DNA of 64,000 nt from assembly GCA_033391075.1 (NCBI GenBank), contig JAWPMV010000001.1:6572001-6636000 (forward strand). Direction: 5' to 3'. Position 1 is the stretch's first letter. Every line of letters starts with the position of its first letter. The notes below the pieces were generated by a model. That model ran no database searches and was not told the DNA's origin. It saw nothing but the letters and a program-made list of their open reading frames with translations. The stretch comes from Bacteroidia bacterium. Its GTDB lineage: Bacteria > Bacteroidota > Bacteroidia > J057. A program made the translations under genes and the position numbers. This document shows, in pieces, positions 1-7,579 of the stretch.

Positions 1-252
1 TTCAAAGACATCGAAGTCCAAATTGGAGACTTCTACCAAATGAATATGGCCCTTATCTGACAGAAAAAAGATCGCGGGATATATAGGCCTAAGGGTATAA
101 ACAGCTGTTGGGTCAGCCGGTCCCTCATTTTCATAGTTTGCCTGGAGGCGACTCTGTACCTTTAATCCAATACCGGGACTTAGCCATAAAGCCTCCTGGG
201 CTTGAAGAAAAGAGAATGAAATCAGTAATAAGACGAAGAGAATCTTTTTCAT
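1..252 (-). CDS. Secreted outer-membrane-like protein, partial (paralogue 1 of 4)
   Basis: Only the N-terminal 84 residues lie in the window; the C-terminus runs off the left edge. The ATG is followed by MKK and a hydrophobic signal peptide ending near FLQAQ. The mature part contains PGIGLKVQSR and a YPAI...GHIHLVEVSNL block, which aligns with PAI-x7-HxHxxE-type blocks in the next three genes on the same strand. It is therefore the most downstream visible member of a tandem family. I do not recognise the family; the paralogues suggest a small outer-membrane beta barrel. Function unknown. Confidence 0.75.
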   Translation of the reverse strand, partial: MKKILFVLLLISFSFLQAQEALWLSPGIGLKVQSRLQANYENEGPADPTAVYTLRPIYPAIFFLSDKGHIHLVEVSNLDFDVFE

Positions 253-283
253 GGTTTTATAAAATATTGTGTTATGGATTAGC

Positions 284-925
284 CTAAATTCTTACGCCTA
301 TCCCAAATCGAAAAGCGTATTTTTTAAATCTATGCCCTCGATAGGAATAAACATTTCTTGTTTGCAGGCGAATAGCAATACTGGGATCTTCCGTTTTTGC
401 CCGGCTGAAGCCAAATTCACCGACATAGAACTGAGGTGATAGTTCCAAAAAACAGCTTTCAGCTATATATTTCCTAAAGACCATCACTCCATAAAGATCT
501 ACCAGAAAATCAGTTCCTGTCGCTCTGAATTCCTGCGAACTGTTTGGATGAATGATATAGGAGGAAACACCTATTGCTGTTCCTAATCCTGCCTCTAATT
601 CAACCTGAGGATTTGGGGTAAATGCCCTTGTTGGAATTGTATATTCATAAGCGACTCCCATCCGAAAATCTCCCCGATTGACGCCTTCGATTTCTTTATC
701 TCCATACTTTCCCTTTGCATCCAGGGAATAAATTTCGATATGATGAGAATGCAAACGTGCATTTTTAAAGACGATGGCAGGAATCAAGCCCTGCAGTTCC
801 AGTGTCGAAACTGTTTGAAATTCCCCAATAATTCGGGATTGAAGTTTTACCCCTATTCCAGGTTCATCAAACTGAGCATAAACAACTCCCGGCAAGAAGC
901 ATATGAGCAAAAGTAATCTAGCCAT
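284..925 (-). CDS. Secreted outer-membrane-like protein (paralogue 2 of 4)
   Basis: A 213-residue protein with a signal peptide (MARLLLLICFLPGVVYAQ). The mature region has PGIGVKLQSR, then LIPAI, then HSHHIEIYSL around residues 50-70, a YEYTIP segment near 95, and ends in alternating beta strands with the terminus FRFGIGVRI. A short protein with a signal peptide, beta-rich sequence and an alternating hydrophobic C-terminal strand resembles a small outer-membrane beta barrel. It lies 6 bp after the upstream paralogue and 31 bp before the next, so the genes are probably co-transcribed. No catalytic motif is visible. Function unknown. Confidence 0.8.
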   Translation of the reverse strand: MARLLLLICFLPGVVYAQFDEPGIGVKLQSRIIGEFQTVSTLELQGLIPAIVFKNARLHSHHIEIYSLDAKGKYGDKEIEGVNRGDFRMGVAYEYTIPTRAFTPNPQVELEAGLGTAIGVSSYIIHPNSSQEFRATGTDFLVDLYGVMVFRKYIAESCFLELSPQFYVGEFGFSRAKTEDPSIAIRLQTRNVYSYRGHRFKKYAFRFGIGVRI

Positions 926-931
926 CTCGCC

Positions 932-1588
932 CTACAAACGGAGTCCAATTCCAAAACGGAAATTCAGATGAGAAAAGCTTTCCCAACGACTGCTATTCGT
1001 GACGCTTATCTGATCATCAATCGGTATCCCCGGATTGCCATTGACTTCCCGATTTCTTTCCAGAGAAAACATGGCCCAGGGAAGGGCGAAATCAACAAAA
1101 AGCTGATCACTGATCAGATACTGTGCACTAGGAATAATGTATAGGCGACTCAGGTTTTCAGAATACCTCAGGGGAAATTCTGAACTAAGGGCAGGTGTAA
1201 AAATCCAGGAGTTATGAGAATGTAAAAGCCCTGCTCCCAAATAAGGCATCCAGGGACTTTCCTGATTTTTCAACAAAGGCAAAGCAAACTCATAGCGAAC
1301 TGCCAGCGCAAAACCATCGGTTTGAATGGGAGCAGTATTTACCTCCAGATTCCCGGATAGGTTAAGCAATTCCAATTGATGCAAATGTCCTTTGGGACTA
1401 CGGTATTGAATCGCAGGAATCAGAGGAGCCAGGTCGAATTTCCAGATACCATCAAACTCCCCTGAAATTTCAGTACTCAATTTTAAACGAATTTCTGCAC
1501 GCCCATTTTCGAATAAGGGAGCCTCCGTTTGGGCATGAGAAAAAAGGAATGCAAATATAAAGGGAAGGATCAAAAGTGTGTTCTTCAT
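932..1588 (-). CDS. Secreted outer-membrane-like protein (paralogue 3 of 4)
   Basis: A 218-residue protein with a cleavable signal peptide (MKNTLLILPFIFAFLFSHAQ). It shares with its neighbours the LIPAIQYRSPKGHLHQLELLNL block near residues 50-70, the YEFALP segment near 98, a GAGLL turn near 117 and the C-terminus FRFGIGLRL. Sequence outside these anchors has diverged widely, so the duplication is old. The probable location is the outer membrane. No enzyme motif is visible and function is unknown. Confidence 0.8.
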   Translation of the reverse strand: MKNTLLILPFIFAFLFSHAQTEAPLFENGRAEIRLKLSTEISGEFDGIWKFDLAPLIPAIQYRSPKGHLHQLELLNLSGNLEVNTAPIQTDGFALAVRYEFALPLLKNQESPWMPYLGAGLLHSHNSWIFTPALSSEFPLRYSENLSRLYIIPSAQYLISDQLFVDFALPWAMFSLERNREVNGNPGIPIDDQISVTNSSRWESFSHLNFRFGIGLRL

Positions 1589-1681
1589 GGTATGAATTAA
1601 ATGAGTGGATTTTCTAAATCAGATTCAAGATATAAGAATTCCTCTCATTTTTTTATCCCAAAATTTCTTCCCTCCTGACCC

Positions 1682-2323
1682 TTACAGATTTACCCCAAAG
1701 CCTATTCTAAGACTTAGGAATCTCCCAAAAAACAATTCAGCATTGCTCCATTCATTCCGCTGCAATTCCGGAGAAATGCTGGGATCTTCATTACGCGTTT
1801 TTACGATTTGCCATTGTCCCCAATAAATGGGCAGGGCAAATTCCAGAAAGAGTCGGTCATTAATATTTTTTTGAATCAGAGGCAGTAGATAAATTCGGTT
1901 GAAATAGGTAGTTTGGGCACGATTGTACAGATTGCTGAAGTCCGGATCAAAAGAATAGGAAAATATGGACACATCTGCCCCCATACCCAGATAGGCATGT
2001 AAATCCTCATTATTAGGGAAGATTGAGAGCGGCAAAAGATATTCATAAGCCAGGCCCAGGTTGAACCTGTTATTATCCCCTGAGCGATTCCAGCCTCTAC
2101 CTATTCCCAAATTAATGACAGTTGCCTGATGCAAATGATTATTAGGGGTGCGAAGCTGAATAGCCGCTTGAATGCCAAATAAATTTAACTCTGTTCCATA
2201 TTGGAAAGTGCTGGAGAGTCCTCCTTCCACCTTCAGCCTCAGCTTAGATTGATGTTGAGACTCTTGTGAAAAAAGGGAAGTGGAAATAAAAAAAATCAGT
2301 AGAGAAAAGAGTAGCTTTTTCAT
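1682..2323 (-). CDS. Secreted outer-membrane-like protein (paralogue 4 of 4)
   Basis: A 213-residue protein that is the first gene of the tandem set in transcription order. Its signal peptide (MKKLLFSLLIFFISTSLFSQ) is followed by the family block with HLHQATVINL near residue 65, YEYLLPL near 95 and the terminal strand LRIGFGVNL. An AT-rich leader of about 60 bp upstream probably holds the operon promoter. The gap of about 90 bp to the next paralogue is larger than the others but shows no terminator. Function unknown. Confidence 0.8.
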   Translation of the reverse strand: MKKLLFSLLIFFISTSLFSQESQHQSKLRLKVEGGLSSTFQYGTELNLFGIQAAIQLRTPNNHLHQATVINLGIGRGWNRSGDNNRFNLGLAYEYLLPLSIFPNNEDLHAYLGMGADVSIFSYSFDPDFSNLYNRAQTTYFNRIYLLPLIQKNINDRLFLEFALPIYWGQWQIVKTRNEDPSISPELQRNEWSNAELFFGRFLSLRIGFGVNL

Positions 2324-2412
2324 GGTAATTAGTGTTTTTGTTGGTTATGATATATAAATAAAGAAGCATATCCATGTCTGCGGGTTGCATGGATTTTATC
2401 TCTCCTTAAAGA

Positions 2413-3399
2413 CTAGGAATAATATTCCTTCAAGACTTCTTCTGCTGCTTTTCCCTGAGGAGTATAGAGGTATGCATACTGGCTATTCTCTTCCGCCTTA
2501 TTTCCCATATAGTCACCAGTCGAGGGATTGTCCCACCACCACCAATATACCCCATTCAGCCATTCGCGATCTGCGAAGGATTCGAAAAAAGCCCGATAAT
2601 AGTGCTCCTGCTCCTTTTCACTGATGGCAACATCATCCGGATAGGCATAAGGTGCTTTGGAGGAACCTTTATAACTACAAGTTCCCAACTCTGTAAAAAG
2701 CACAGGAAGGTCCAGTTTCTTCTTATTGAGCCAGGCTTCAATTTCCGCGATCTGAGGTTTCCAGCCCCCGACAATTTCTTCTACACTCGCTTCCATTGTT
2801 CTGGCGACAGGGAAATACGCATCGATCCCGATGTAATCCAGCATGCCCCAGAAGTCAACTTCTTTATAAGCGGTTTCTCCTTCAAAATTGGAAGAAAAAG
2901 TAAGGGGACCTTTGTAAAACATTTTCACCGTCGCGATCACATCCACCCAATACAATTGCCGCTTTTTATTTCCCAATACATTTTCGACCCCCACACTAAA
3001 AAGGGCTACATCCATCTCCTTTGCCATTCGTGCATAATGGCTGATAAATTTCTCATAGCTCTTAAACCATTTGAGGGTATTGCTCGGATCAAAATGTCCC
3101 CGCCATTCTTCATGGTTTTCAGAGTCCACAAAAGGCTTCAGGAGAACTTCCATCCCCAGTTCGTGGATATAGGCGATCAGGTCTTTAAGCTGACGGTCAT
3201 TTGGCGTTTTATGAGGATGAGGATAAATATCAGTTGCATACTTATCTTTTTGCCACCAGCCAGGAGCCAGGGCAACATAATTACAACCGGTCGCCGAGAG
3301 GCGGTCCAGGGCTGCTTTAAACTCGGGATGAGAGATATCCGACCAAAAGAGGGCATAGGTCATTCCCTTTTTGAAGGATTGGTTTTCATATATGGCCAT
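2413..3399 (-). CDS. GH113-like glycoside hydrolase (clan GH-A TIM barrel)
   Basis: A 328-residue single-domain protein of the length expected for GH113, a family of beta-mannanases and related enzymes. The N-terminal KGMTYALFWS and ALAPGWWQKD segments, the acid/base candidate Glu139 in VGVEN, and the nucleophile candidate Glu237 in LFTELGTCSY occupy the strand-4 and strand-7 positions expected of clan GH-A retaining enzymes. A Trp-rich YWWWWDNP segment near residue 295 should line the sugar subsite. No signal peptide is seen, so it is probably cytoplasmic, which would suit trimming of imported oligosaccharides. No transporter or other sugar genes adjoin it, so the substrate is uncertain. It is divergent from the acetyltransferase gene, with an 82-bp gap between starts. 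Confidence 0.75.
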   Translation of the reverse strand: MAIYENQSFKKGMTYALFWSDISHPEFKAALDRLSATGCNYVALAPGWWQKDKYATDIYPHPHKTPNDRQLKDLIAYIHELGMEVLLKPFVDSENHEEWRGHFDPSNTLKWFKSYEKFISHYARMAKEMDVALFSVGVENVLGNKKRQLYWVDVIATVKMFYKGPLTFSSNFEGETAYKEVDFWGMLDYIGIDAYFPVARTMEASVEEIVGGWKPQIAEIEAWLNKKKLDLPVLFTELGTCSYKGSSKAPYAYPDDVAISEKEQEHYYRAFFESFADREWLNGVYWWWWDNPSTGDYMGNKAEENSQYAYLYTPQGKAAEEVLKEYYS

Positions 3400-3452
3400 G
3401 ATTCAAATACGGAAATACTTTCGATTTCTTCAATTTTCTCAAAATGATCCTG

Positions 3453-3460
3453 TATTTTTG
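3453..3460 (+). promoter_or_regulatory. Putative -7 promoter box, TATTTTTG
   Basis: The octamer matches the Bacteroidota sigma-A -7 consensus TAnnTTTG exactly and lies 21 bp before the ATG of the acetyltransferase gene. No convincing -33 TTG was found at the usual spacing. The assignment rests on the consensus and position only. Confidence 0.45.
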
Positions 3461-3481
3461 CGGGGCGAAAGAATAACACCT

Positions 3482-4126
3482 ATGTCAGACAAAAAACTTC
3501 CCATCCTGATTCTTGGTACCGGTGCAGAGGCCCGTATCGCTTTGGACATTGCCAATGACCTCGACATCCTGGTCTATGGATTTATCACCTCTGAAGAATC
3601 CGAACTGCGAAAAGAGATGAACGATATCCTGGTTGTAGCCGAATTGGGAAGTGAGGACAGTGATACTTTGCTCAAAGATGAAAATATCAAAATGGTCCTG
3701 GCTGAGGCGGATCTGGAGCAGCGAGAACTTCTGAGCGAGCAATTGGCTACGCATTCATCAGAAGTCATCAACCTCATTCATCCTCTTGCCCGATTTTCGC
3801 CCTTTTCTCAAATGGGCAAAGGAAATATCCTCAATACAGCTGCTGTAGTCTTGGCAAATGCCGAGATCGGAGATTTCAACTGGATCGGCTGCCATGTATC
3901 TATCGGTGCTGATGCTGTAATCGGAGACTATTGCAATATTCTGGATGGAGTAAGAATTGGCGAAGGAGTTGTGATCGAAAGGCAAGCCTTTATTGGTGCA
4001 GGAGCTATCATTCAAAAAGGTATTAGGATAGGGGAGAAGGTAATGATTGCTCCGGGTGCAGTGGTAATGACTGACATTCCCGATGGAGCAACTGCCTTTG
4101 GGAATCCCGCTCAGGTGAGTAAATAG
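3482..4126 (+). CDS. NeuD-type sugar O-/N-acyltransferase (left-handed beta helix)
   Basis: A 214-residue protein. The N-terminal part (about 1-90) begins LPILILGTGAEARIALDIA, the Rossmann-like nucleotide-binding fold of the NeuD/PglD family. From about residue 95 the hexapeptide repeats of a left-handed beta helix follow (IGDFNWIG, IGADAVIGD, IGAGAIIQKG, IAPGAVVM), the acetyl-CoA-binding part. NeuD-family enzymes acetylate sialic acids or amino-sugars for surface glycans. I chose the ATG beginning MSDKK because it follows the -7 box; a longer in-frame start would run into the divergent glycosidase gene. No glycan cluster is adjacent, so the acceptor is unknown. Confidence 0.8.
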   Translation: MSDKKLPILILGTGAEARIALDIANDLDILVYGFITSEESELRKEMNDILVVAELGSEDSDTLLKDENIKMVLAEADLEQRELLSEQLATHSSEVINLIHPLARFSPFSQMGKGNILNTAAVVLANAEIGDFNWIGCHVSIGADAVIGDYCNILDGVRIGEGVVIERQAFIGAGAIIQKGIRIGEKVMIAPGAVVMTDIPDGATAFGNPAQVSK

Positions 4127-4127
4127 C

Positions 4128-4805
4128 TTATGGGATTTTGCGGAAGCTCTTGACGATCTTGTAAAAAGCCTTCTTCAATTTCTTAAAATCCTTATCTCCA
4201 TAAGTCGTTATGTTCATGCCGATAAGGTATTGCTCATCGTATTCGATGTAGGCATAGGCAATCCATTTGTCAGGGAAACTTTCTGAGATAGATGGAGAGA
4301 AGTATTCTTTACAAAAAGCATTTAGCTGCGATTTTGTATTTGTAGGAAATCGCTCTGTGCTAACTCTTCCGCCCTTCTTTTCCCCTAAAAAATGGCTATC
4401 CAACCAGGCATAAATCGCCTCTATGGAATCACAGTGTTCCATATCCCGGCTGATATATTGTACCCTTATATATGGCTCTCGTATGCTCTTATTTGCCCCT
4501 TTCTGTTGGTAGACAATGAAGTTTCCATTTTGATCTGTAAAACTTTCAGGATTGATCCAGGGGATTTCCTCATTTTTGACAGGATTGAAAGAGGAAGGAT
4601 GTTGTAGGCTAAAGTTCAATTCTTTAAACCGAAACAAGGACTTTCTTTCATTTTCAAAAATGACCTCAATAGTATCCTGCCTATTTATTTCCTGCTGTTC
4701 AATCCCTTCAAGATTACAAGAGATCAGTTCGCTTTCAGGGGAAAATACAGGACTTGAAGATATCCCCCATAATGCCATGAGCAAAAGGGAAAGAAAGCTT
4801 TTCAT
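4128..4805 (-). CDS. Secreted protein of unknown function (paralogue of next gene)
   Basis: A 225-residue protein with an N-terminal hydrophobic signal (MKSFLSLLLMALWGISSSPV). The order and spacing of motifs match the upstream neighbour: PWINPESF, then YIRVQYISRDMEHCDSI, then IYAWLDSHFLG, a single Cys in FCKEY, a YAYIEYD segment and a closing KKAFYKIVKSF. The pair is a tandem duplication. Unlike its neighbour it has no clear lipobox, although a Cys occurs at about residue 30. It may share a transcript with the neighbour (27-bp gap). Its 3' end abuts the convergent acetyltransferase gene with 1 bp between them. Function unknown. Confidence 0.75.
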   Translation of the reverse strand: MKSFLSLLLMALWGISSSPVFSPESELISCNLEGIEQQEINRQDTIEVIFENERKSLFRFKELNFSLQHPSSFNPVKNEEIPWINPESFTDQNGNFIVYQQKGANKSIREPYIRVQYISRDMEHCDSIEAIYAWLDSHFLGEKKGGRVSTERFPTNTKSQLNAFCKEYFSPSISESFPDKWIAYAYIEYDEQYLIGMNITTYGDKDFKKLKKAFYKIVKSFRKIP

Positions 4806-4832
4806 AGATCAAGAAATGGAGGTAAAAAATCT

Positions 4833-5555
4833 CTAGGGGACTATATTAAAACTCTTGACCAATTGCTGGAAGTCCGGTTTGGAGGCTTCAAAATCCCCTT
4901 CACTTAAACTGGTGAGGTTCATCCCTATGATGTAATCATCATTGTAGTCAAAATAGGCATACCCCATTCTTTTTGCGGCTCGTCCATCTGCTGTTTTGGG
5001 TGTGCGATATTCACGACAAATGGCCTCCTTCCCGGATTGGGTATCCAGATTGAAAAAATCATTTACTACTTCTCCCTTTACATCATCAGCCAGAAATCTC
5101 GAATCCAACCACATATAAACAGAATCTATAGTCCCACAAAAGGGCAAGCTCTTATTGATGTATTGAACCATGATATAGGGATTCTCCAACTTGGCTTCTC
5201 TTCCGCTCCTGATATAGGTTACAAATTGCCCGTTGAATTCTGAATAGGCTTCCGGATTGATCCAGGGCGTATCGGTATTGTTTAGGGGAATGAGAATGTT
5301 GGGATGTTCCAGGGTGAATTTCATCGTGTAGGCTTCAAATCGCAATTTGTTTACAGCATCTACATAGACGAAAGGAAACATACTATCATCTCCCAGCAAT
5401 CCCCCAATATTCTGGACAGTGGTTGCAGGTGTTTGCTCTTCAGTTGCCGCCGTGCTGGCAGGGGTTTGGGTTTGCTGTGTATTTTCTGAAGTAGTGGGAG
5501 TATTACACGCGATCAGACTGCCTATCGCAAAGAGGATCAGTAGTATATTTCTCAT
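4833..5555 (-). CDS. Lipoprotein of unknown function (paralogue of preceding gene)
   Basis: A 240-residue lipoprotein. The signal sequence MRNILLILFAIGSLIAC ends in a lipobox with Cys17, followed by a Thr/Gln-rich linker to about residue 48. The globular part carries the same landmarks as its downstream paralogue: PWINPEAYS, YIMVQYINKSLPFCGTI, VYMWLDSRFLA, ICREYRTP, YAYFDYNDDYIIGMNLT and a terminal LVKSFNIVP. The Cys in PFCGTI and in ICREY are conserved in both proteins and could form a disulfide. No known domain is recognised. It is probably anchored in the outer membrane. Confidence 0.8.
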   Translation of the reverse strand: MRNILLILFAIGSLIACNTPTTSENTQQTQTPASTAATEEQTPATTVQNIGGLLGDDSMFPFVYVDAVNKLRFEAYTMKFTLEHPNILIPLNNTDTPWINPEAYSEFNGQFVTYIRSGREAKLENPYIMVQYINKSLPFCGTIDSVYMWLDSRFLADDVKGEVVNDFFNLDTQSGKEAICREYRTPKTADGRAAKRMGYAYFDYNDDYIIGMNLTSLSEGDFEASKPDFQQLVKSFNIVP

Positions 5556-5649
5556 GGATGCAAGTTAAGGATAAATGGGGAAATGGGACGAGTGTTAGTG
5601 TATTTGGGTGTTAGGGATAATCTCGAAGAGACTCTCGCACCCAAACACC

Positions 5650-6519
5650 CTAAAACCCTAACACACGCTTCAATATCCGCTTCACCGATCCCACATAACT
5701 ACCGCCAAATAAATTTACATGAACCAATAGGGGATAGAGGTTATATACCTCAAAGCGATCTCCAAATCCTTCTTCCAAAGGATACACCTCATGATAAGCT
5801 TTGTAAAATCGCAGGGGCTGAGAGTCAAAGAGTGTCATGAAAGCCAATTCCATTTCTCGGTGGCCATAGTAAACAGCCGGATCAATGATGCAGACTTTGC
5901 CGCTTTCGTCAGTCAGTATATTTCCTCCCCACAAATCCCCATGCAATAGTGAAGGAGATTCCTGAGGGAAGATTTGGGGTAGTTTTTGGTAAAGGTTTTC
6001 GAAGTCTGATCTAATGCTTTCTACGAATGCTCCTTTCCTTATCGCTTCTTTCAGCATAGGTTCTATCCTTTCCTCTATGAAAAAATCTATCCAACTATCT
6101 TTCGGACGATTGGATTGAGGAAGGGCTCCAATAAAATTGTTGTGGTCCAGGCCGAATTTTTCCTGACTGTTTAGGTGAAGCAAAGCCAGCTTTTGCCCGA
6201 AATCCTCCCAATAATCTGCAGCCCTCGATTGGGACTGAATAAACTCCATCAGCAAATAAGCATGGCTTTCACTTTCTCCAGTACCCATCATAATCGGTGT
6301 ACGAATACTCCCCGCCTCAGCCAGAATTCCCATTCCTTTTTCCTCCGACTGAAAATTACTCAGGGCTCCGGGATGATTGTATTTGAGGAAATAACTGCCT
6401 CGATCTGTGAGGAGTTCCTGGGCATTGTGAATGCAACCTCCGCCTATTGGCCGAGAAGACTGAATCCGAAATCCCTGTGTTTTTTCCAGGCTCGATTGCA
6501 ATTCCTGAGGAATGGACAT
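5650..6519 (-). CDS. Fructosamine/ketosamine-3-kinase family protein
   Basis: A 289-residue protein with the aminoglycoside-phosphotransferase kinase fold. RPIGGGCIHNAQEL near residues 23-36 is the N-lobe nucleotide loop, FLKYN near 44-48 contains the ATP-contacting Lys, HGDLWGGN (193-200) is the catalytic loop with Asp195, and IDPAVYYGHREMELA (212-226) is the metal-binding segment typical of FN3K. FN3K relatives phosphorylate sugar-amine adducts on proteins and so promote deglycation; the bacterial substrate is usually unproven. Length and motifs are complete. It is transcribed alone, with about 90 bp before the lipoprotein gene. Confidence 0.9.
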   Translation of the reverse strand: MSIPQELQSSLEKTQGFRIQSSRPIGGGCIHNAQELLTDRGSYFLKYNHPGALSNFQSEEKGMGILAEAGSIRTPIMMGTGESESHAYLLMEFIQSQSRAADYWEDFGQKLALLHLNSQEKFGLDHNNFIGALPQSNRPKDSWIDFFIEERIEPMLKEAIRKGAFVESIRSDFENLYQKLPQIFPQESPSLLHGDLWGGNILTDESGKVCIIDPAVYYGHREMELAFMTLFDSQPLRFYKAYHEVYPLEEGFGDRFEVYNLYPLLVHVNLFGGSYVGSVKRILKRVLGF

Positions 6520-6655
6520 AGTGAATTTGATTGTTTAGCAAAATTAGTCTTTCCCAGCACTTACTCAATGCCTGCCTGCGAATTCTCGAAAGCCTAAATA
6601 AAGATGGACGCACTCCCGGATATTTGAGTCATCAATCATTCACATATCATCTACA

Positions 6656-7465
6656 ATGAAAACTTTAAGAACAAGCCTTAGCATCGCAATTCTGATCCTG
6701 ATCTTCGGACAAAGTTTCGCTCAACCCTATTTCAATCCAGGCAGCACATCATTGGTCAGTACAGAGGGCCTCAATGTTCGCGAAGCTCCTGAAATAGATG
6801 CTGAAGTGATCGATCAGTTGAGCTTTGGACAGGAAGTAATAATTACCGCTATGACAGATTCTTCCTTCAGCAGCAATGGGAGAAGCTATCCCTTTGTAGA
6901 GGTCTTGTATCAAATGGATGGTCAGGAAAGAAATGGCTTTATCTGGTCGGGATTATTGGCAGCTGCCTATAGTTATGAAGGAAACAGCCTTTACCTCCTT
7001 AAACATATCAAAGGAGGAGATATGGAAGATCCGAAAGCCCGCTTCGTTTTATACAAAAGAGAAGAAGGAAAGACCCAGGAGCTCTCCCGTTTTGAGTACG
7101 AGTATCTGGAGTTGGAGATGTTGGAATTCATTTCTTTATCGGTGAAAGAGATCGAAGGCTTTGAGAATGTCGAAAATCTAATTCGTATTGATATCAGTCA
7201 TTTGGCTTGCTGCAGTTCCAATGATGAATTGTATTTCCTGGAAAGCGATGCAAAATCTCTTAGTCAGTTGCCTAGTATCAGCAATGTTTTTTGCGACGGA
7301 GAATACCCTCGTCATGAATACCAATTTCCGATGGATGCACCGGGTCAAAGATCACGCATTATCCATACAGAAACAGAATATGACCTGGAAGGCAATATCC
7401 TTCGCAGAGAACAAGTGCAAAGCATCGCCTGGAATGGAGAGAAACTGAGTCCCTATAAAAATTAG
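6656..7465 (+). CDS. Secreted SH3-like (SH3b) domain protein
   Basis: A 269-residue protein with a signal peptide (MKTLRTSLSIAILILIFGQSFAQ). Residues 36-100 form a bacterial SH3 domain: the GLNVREAPEIDAEVIDQLSFGQEV pattern is the usual start and a GFIWSGLLA strand closes it. SH3b domains commonly bind cell-wall peptides or act as spacers. The remaining 160 residues have a CC pair near 185 and no recognised domain. It is probably periplasmic or surface-attached. It is divergent from the kinase gene and is followed by the DnaA-box-like cluster and ddl. Confidence 0.7.
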   Translation: MKTLRTSLSIAILILIFGQSFAQPYFNPGSTSLVSTEGLNVREAPEIDAEVIDQLSFGQEVIITAMTDSSFSSNGRSYPFVEVLYQMDGQERNGFIWSGLLAAAYSYEGNSLYLLKHIKGGDMEDPKARFVLYKREEGKTQELSRFEYEYLELEMLEFISLSVKEIEGFENVENLIRIDISHLACCSSNDELYFLESDAKSLSQLPSISNVFCDGEYPRHEYQFPMDAPGQRSRIIHTETEYDLEGNILRREQVQSIAWNGEKLSPYKN

Positions 7466-7476
7466 TTTCAAACAAG

Positions 7477-7508
7477 CTTTCCACGACTTTTCCACAAGTT
7501 TATCCACA
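7477..7508 (+). promoter_or_regulatory. Cluster of DnaA-box-like 9-mers
   Basis: Three related 9-mers occur in direct orientation 11-12 bp apart in the gap before ddl: CTTTCCACG at 7477, TTTTCCACA at 7488 and TTATCCACA at 7500. The last equals the E. coli DnaA box and the second also fits TTWTNCACA. Two further examples lie inside ddl (TTATCCACG at 7838, TTTTCCACA at 7858). An AT-rich stretch follows the cluster. It could be a DnaA-binding or titration site or part of a replication origin; no dnaA or dnaN gene is adjacent. Confidence 0.45.
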
Positions 7509-7579
7509 GAATAGGTCCAAATCCAAAAAACACCTTATCCTTATTCAGCTTTTATTAGTTTTACGGCAATTACAAAACT

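Noticed and set aside
2602-3447. Long reading frame opposite the GH113-like gene
   Set aside because: It has no recognisable domain and is fully antisense to a gene with clear catalytic motifs; treated as a shadow.
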